Positions 61,464 to 64,000 of a stretch of 64,000 nucleotides of DNA are shown one piece after another. This DNA is from JACKCD01 sp041390905 (GTDB taxonomy: Bacteria > Chloroflexota > Anaerolineae > Promineifilales > Promineifilaceae). Below the pieces are notes generated by a model. That model saw only the letters and a program-made list of their open reading frames with translations. It searched no databases and was not told the origin of the DNA. The stretch covers positions 2,728,001-2,792,000 of the forward strand of contig JAWKPA010000012.1 in NCBI GenBank assembly GCA_041390905.1. Reading direction: 5' to 3'. Each line of letters starts with the position of its first letter. Within the stretch, counting starts at the first letter, position 1. A program made the translations under genes and the position numbers.

Positions 61464-61510
61464 CGTGAACGTTCACGGTAAATTTTAGGAAAAGAAACGG
61501 CCGTTGTCAA
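61464..61510 (-). promoter_or_regulatory. Promoter and operator of the LacI-family gene
   Basis: Minus strand TTGACA (61510-61505), 17-nt spacer, TAAAAT (61487-61482), 4 nt, then CGTGAACGTTCACG (61477-61464), about 27 nt ahead of the start codon. Same layout as the promoter at 2859-2905, indicating self-repression. An AACGGCCGTT motif (61496-61505) fills half the spacer and shares one base with the -35 box. Confidence 0.86.
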
Positions 61511-61538
61511 ATTTATGCCATGGCTCAAAGCTTTGCCA

Positions 61539-61580
61539 GATTGGAGATTAGAAATTGGGCAATCTCCAATCTCTAATCTC
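61539..61580. repeat. Family A inverted repeat
   Basis: GATTGGAGATTAGAAATTG ... CAATCTCCAATCTCTAATCTC, between the LacI gene promoter and the end of the dehydrogenase gene. Confidence 0.8.
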
Positions 61581-61604
61581 GCATAAACAAATAAATGCTT
61601 TTAG

Positions 61605-62636
61605 CTACATACCTACCCCCAACCGCTCACCAACGGCCGTTAATTCCCCCCACGTCGTCTCATCCAACGGAATCCCGTCCCGGCAGCGCATAAAGGCCGT
61701 TTGCTCCTCCGGCTCACCCGGCAGCAGCACCCCATGGCTGCCCGGCGCCGGCTTCGTGGCCGTCACCGCCTCGGCCAGCCGCCCCGCATCCAGCAGAAAA
61801 TCGGCCAGCGGGCGGAACGGCTCAATAGCAAGCACGATAAACAGCACCCCATTGTAAAACCGGTCATACTCTGGCAGAGCCGGATTGCCCATGCCCGTTA
61901 GCACCCCACCCAGCAGTTCGATCAACAGCGACAGGCCGTATCCTTTATACAGTCCGGCCGGCAGCAGCATCCCGCCCTCGTACAAATCGTGGGGATTGGT
62001 GCTGGGATGCCCCGCCTTGTCCAAAATGACCCCCTCGGCCAGCGGCTTGCCGGCATTCCGCGCCACGCGCACCTTGCCTTCGGCCAGCACGCTGGTGGCA
62101 AAATCGAGGATGAAGGGCGAACGGCCGTTAATCGGCACTGCCGCCGCAAACGGGTTTGTCCCCAACTTCCGCTCCATCCCCCCATACGGTGTCACCAGCC
62201 CACCCGGCCCCGCCCCATTGCAAAACGCCAGCCCAATCAAATTCGCCTCCGCCGCCATTGCCACCCACTCCCCCACCCGGCCAATGTGGTCGCTGTTGTG
62301 GAGCGTTGTCGCCGCCACCCCGTGCGTTTTCGCCTTGGCAATGCTCACCTGCATGGCAAATTCAGCCCCCACCTGCCCAAAGCCACCCCGCGCATCCACC
62401 TTACTAATCGCCCCCATCTCCTCCGCTACCACCGGCGTGGCCTGCGGGTCAATCCGCCCCACCTCAATCGCCGCCACATATTGCACCGTGCGAATCACCC
62501 CGTGTGAATCATGCCCCGTCAAATTGGCCGCTACCAGCGAATTGGCTACGCGAATTGCATTCGCCTCCGTCGCCCCCGCCGCCATAAAGATGGCCTGAAC
62601 CAGGTTTGTCAACCGCTCTGCCTCAATATGAATCAT
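61605..62636 (-). CDS. Malate/L-lactate dehydrogenase-family oxidoreductase (Ldh2 type)
   Basis: 343 aa NAD(P)-dependent oxidoreductase of the YlbC/YbiC/ComC/DpkA superfamily. Marks: LTNLVQAIFMAAGATEANA, LTGHDSHGVIRT (catalytic His), TTLHNSDHIGRVGEW, GTNPFAAAVPINGRSPFILD, STNPHDLYEGGMLLPAGLYK (Lys-Gly-Tyr follows) and GLSLLIELLGGVLTG. It reduces or oxidises 2-keto/2-hydroxy acids; the substrate is unknown. ATG at 62636 behind AAGGTGGAG. It lies just upstream of the LacI gene but in a separate transcription unit. Confidence 0.9.
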   Translation of the reverse strand: MIHIEAERLTNLVQAIFMAAGATEANAIRVANSLVAANLTGHDSHGVIRTVQYVAAIEVGRIDPQATPVVAEEMGAISKVDARGGFGQVGAEFAMQVSIAKAKTHGVAATTLHNSDHIGRVGEWVAMAAEANLIGLAFCNGAGPGGLVTPYGGMERKLGTNPFAAAVPINGRSPFILDFATSVLAEGKVRVARNAGKPLAEGVILDKAGHPSTNPHDLYEGGMLLPAGLYKGYGLSLLIELLGGVLTGMGNPALPEYDRFYNGVLFIVLAIEPFRPLADFLLDAGRLAEAVTATKPAPGSHGVLLPGEPEEQTAFMRCRDGIPLDETTWGELTAVGERLGVGM

Positions 62637-62650
62637 CTTCTCCACCTTTT

Positions 62651-62712
62651 CGGTAATCGGTAATCGGTAATCAGTTACCCCACTGTTTACTGTTTACTGT
62701 TTACCGATTACC
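62651..62712. repeat. Family B inverted repeat (GGTAATC words)
   Basis: CGGTAATCGGTAATCGGTAA pairs with TTTACCGATTACC words through a CTGTTTACTGTTTACTG stretch. Its right end supplies the last codons GGT AAT CGG TAA of the GNAT gene at 62701-63246. Confidence 0.82.
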
Positions 62713-63246
62713 ATCCCACTCCCACCGTAACACACTAAACAACAACACATCCCACCACCGCCCCTTAAACCACTCCTTCTCCCGCAGCCGTCCCTCCTGC
62801 TGCATCCCCAGCTTCCGCAGCACCCGCACCGACGCTTCATTTTCGGCAATGCAGGTGGCGGTAATGCGATGCAACTTTAGCTCAGTGAAGCCAAAATGCA
62901 CCATTTCCCACGCCGCCTCGGTGGCATATCCCTGACCCCAACAGGCCGGATCTAGCTCATAGCCAATTTCCGCCTCGTATGATTCCACATGCCGCTGCCG
63001 AATACCGCAGTTGCCAATGAGTTGCCCACTTTCGGGCAGCACAATGGCAAGCTGGAAATGGATACGGGGCTTCGTTTTTTGCCGCCGGATAAACATGCGA
63101 ACAAACTCTTCCACCTCGTCGGGCAGGCGGTGATCCCAATGGTAAAAGCGCAGATAGTCGGGGTGGGTTTGGTAGGCATAAACGGCCGTCCAATCCTCCG
63201 CCACAAAATCCCGCAGCAGCAATCTTTCCGTTCGTCGTTGCATCAT
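62701..63246 (-). CDS. GNAT-family acetyltransferase, RimJ/RimL-like
   Basis: 181 aa. RTERLLLRDFVAEDWTAVYA at the N-terminus, then IGNCGIRQRHVESYEAEIGY, ELDPACWGQGYATEAAWEMV (acetyl-CoA loop QGYAT) and HRITATCIAENEASVRVLRK LGMQQEG, all standard for the family. GGGTAGGT precedes a pair of ATGs. The gene ends in GNR from repeat DNA. Starts 2 nt after the SUI1 gene stops, so they share a transcript. Confidence 0.9.
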   Translation of the reverse strand: MMQRRTERLLLRDFVAEDWTAVYAYQTHPDYLRFYHWDHRLPDEVEEFVRMFIRRQKTKPRIHFQLAIVLPESGQLIGNCGIRQRHVESYEAEIGYELDPACWGQGYATEAAWEMVHFGFTELKLHRITATCIAENEASVRVLRKLGMQQEGRLREKEWFKGRWWDVLLFSVLRWEWDGNR

Positions 63247-63248
63247 AC

Positions 63249-63599
63249 CTACCCCCCAATAAACTTTGTCTGGTAGCCCAACTGCTGCAATTTCTCCGCC
63301 ACCTGATCCCGGTTCTCCCCCTGAATTTCCATGCCATCGGGCTTAACCACCCCACCCACGCCACACGCCTGCTTCAACGTCTTTGCCAATGCCTTCATAT
63401 CCTCCGGCGTAAGCTGCAAATTGGAAATCACTATCACCGTTTTGCCGCCGCGCCCCTTTTTCTCGCGGCGAATATGCGCCGTCTGCTCGGCCGGCGGTAA
63501 GCTTTTGGGCTTGGGGCAGCGGCAAGGATAACTGCCGCACCGCTGGCACCGCTTTTGAAAGGCGGAATCGGTGGAATAGACAATGTTGCGGTTTTTCAT
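63249..63599 (-). CDS. SUI1/eIF1-family translation factor (YciH-like) with a four-Cys head
   Basis: 116 aa. The C-terminal SUI1 domain is clear: KGRGGKTVIVISNLQLTPED, LKQACGVGGVVKPDGMEIQG and QLGYQTKFIGG. The N-terminal part has a Cys cluster, CQRCGSYPCRCPKP, four Cys within about 10 residues, which could hold a metal. YciH affects start-codon fidelity. ATG at 63599 with AAAGGAG upstream was chosen over a longer form. Confidence 0.88.
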   Translation of the reverse strand: MKNRNIVYSTDSAFQKRCQRCGSYPCRCPKPKSLPPAEQTAHIRREKKGRGGKTVIVISNLQLTPEDMKALAKTLKQACGVGGVVKPDGMEIQGENRDQVAEKLQQLGYQTKFIGG

Positions 63600-63636
63600 G
63601 AAAAACTCCTTTGTTGACGGGACGCGGATAAAAGCA

Positions 63637-63662
63637 TAGAGACGCAAAATGTTGCGTCTCTA
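63637..63662. repeat. TAGAGACGCAA/TTGCGTCTCTA palindrome
   Basis: 11-bp perfect arms around AATG, upstream of the SUI1 gene. Its style (GAGACGCAA) resembles dispersed palindromes known from cyanobacteria and other bacteria. Related in form to the GAGGCGCA stem at 41002-41055. Confidence 0.75.
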
Positions 63663-63720
63663 CATGCGCCATCATTCACATACACCCCAAATAAGGAACG
63701 CGGATTAAATAAGTTACGCA

Positions 63721-63773
63721 ATAAGTTCAACTTCTCAGAAGAAGTTGAACTTATTCTGAGAAGTTGAACTTCT
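63721..63773. repeat. Family C repeat, three arms
   Basis: ATAAGTTCAACTTCT, AAGAAGTTGAACTTAT and GAGAAGTTGAACTTCT in succession. The second can pair with either neighbour. Located past the end of the helicase gene. Confidence 0.82.
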
Positions 63774-63830
63774 AAAATGGGCCAGTTATTTAATTTCCAT
63801 TCCGAAATAACCTGCCGTCGGCCACCATTC

Positions 63831-64000
63831 TCACTCCCAAACCGAATGGTACGCCCTAATTTGGTCAAAATAGTCCAACAAACGGCCGTAAAATGGATCT
63901 GCCGTAATCGTCCCGCTGTCGCCAATGATCAGCAGCAACCGCCGCGCGCGGGTTAGGGCAACGTTCATACGGCGGGTTTCGGCCAAAAAGCCCACGTCGC
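63831..64000 (-). CDS. C-terminal end of a DNA2/NAM7 (SF1B)-type helicase, cut by the window edge
   Basis: The last 55 codons or so of a gene entering from the right: DVGFLAETRRMNVALTRARR LLLIIGDSGTI ... YFDQIRAYHSVWE stop. ExRRMNVALTRARxxLxIIGD is helicase motif VI of the Upf1/DNA2-like group. The TGA stop is at 63831-63833. Nothing can be said of the N-terminal part. Confidence 0.87.
   Translation of the reverse strand, partial: DVGFLAETRRMNVALTRARRLLLIIGDSGTITADPFYGRLLDYFDQIRAYHSVWE

Noticed and set aside
61474..61476. GTG start for the LacI gene 13 codons upstream
   Set aside because: It lies within the operator and lacks a ribosome site; the ATG at 61437 follows GGAG and starts at the usual place before the helix-turn-helix.

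Overview
The window looks like chromosomal DNA of a GC-rich, sigma70-using bacterium. It is probably Chloroflexota (Anaerolineae/Caldilineae or relatives). This is inferred from the mix of a BTAD-AAA regulator, a roadblock protein, LysM/SH3b/PT-rich surface proteins, TadE/TadG-like genes and tig-clpP, not from a marker gene. I see no phage, plasmid or IS genes; most of the window is ordinary chromosome, with one likely integron cassette.

Layout. 0-3 kb: a sugar ABC transporter operon on the minus strand (two permeases, then a lipoprotein binding protein cut by the window edge) behind a strong promoter with a LacI-type operator. 3-14 kb: housekeeping and surface genes (a two-domain RNase HI, an FprA-like reductase, a LysM glycosidase, CysQ, an aminotransferase, an SH3b protein, a UvrD-like helicase, an amidinotransferase). 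15.1-16.2 kb: an attC-like site and an AT-rich unknown gene, probably a lone integron cassette. 16.8-23.2 kb: an AAA ATPase/winged-helix regulator and a 1679-residue protein with an exported propeller, one membrane segment and a cytoplasmic ATPase, a candidate new signalling pair. 23-33 kb: SixA, a histidine kinase, an APH-like kinase, PyrG, a roadblock protein, amino-sugar genes (SIS isomerase, NagA) and a BTAD-AAA regulator. 33.4-41 kb: a TadE/TadG-like surface cluster without pilus motor genes. 41-50 kb: glycosidase, editing, LysM, CPBP and secreted proteins and tRNA-Pro. 50-52.6 kb: clpP, tig, tRNA-Leu. 52.7-60.4 kb: tandem Nudix, LysM, GNAT, TetR with divergent YceI and VOC genes, a repeat protein, nitronate monooxygenase, tRNA-Leu. 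60.4-64 kb: a LacI regulator, an Ldh2-type dehydrogenase, GNAT, SUI1 and the tail of a DNA2/NAM7-type helicase.

Two window-wide patterns stand out. First, the 10-bp palindrome AACGGCCGTT occurs about 82 times by hand count (chance expectation well below one), mostly inside genes and in all reading frames. Base composition tends to switch across it, G(T)-rich on the 5' side and C(A)-rich on the 3' side. Second, many intergenic gaps carry long inverted repeats whose arms are built from short tandem words such as GAGATTG or GGTAATC.

The LacI regulator at 60.4 kb has the same operator core, placed the same way behind a TTGACA-17 promoter, as the ABC transporter operon at 2.86 kb, so the two are likely one regulon.
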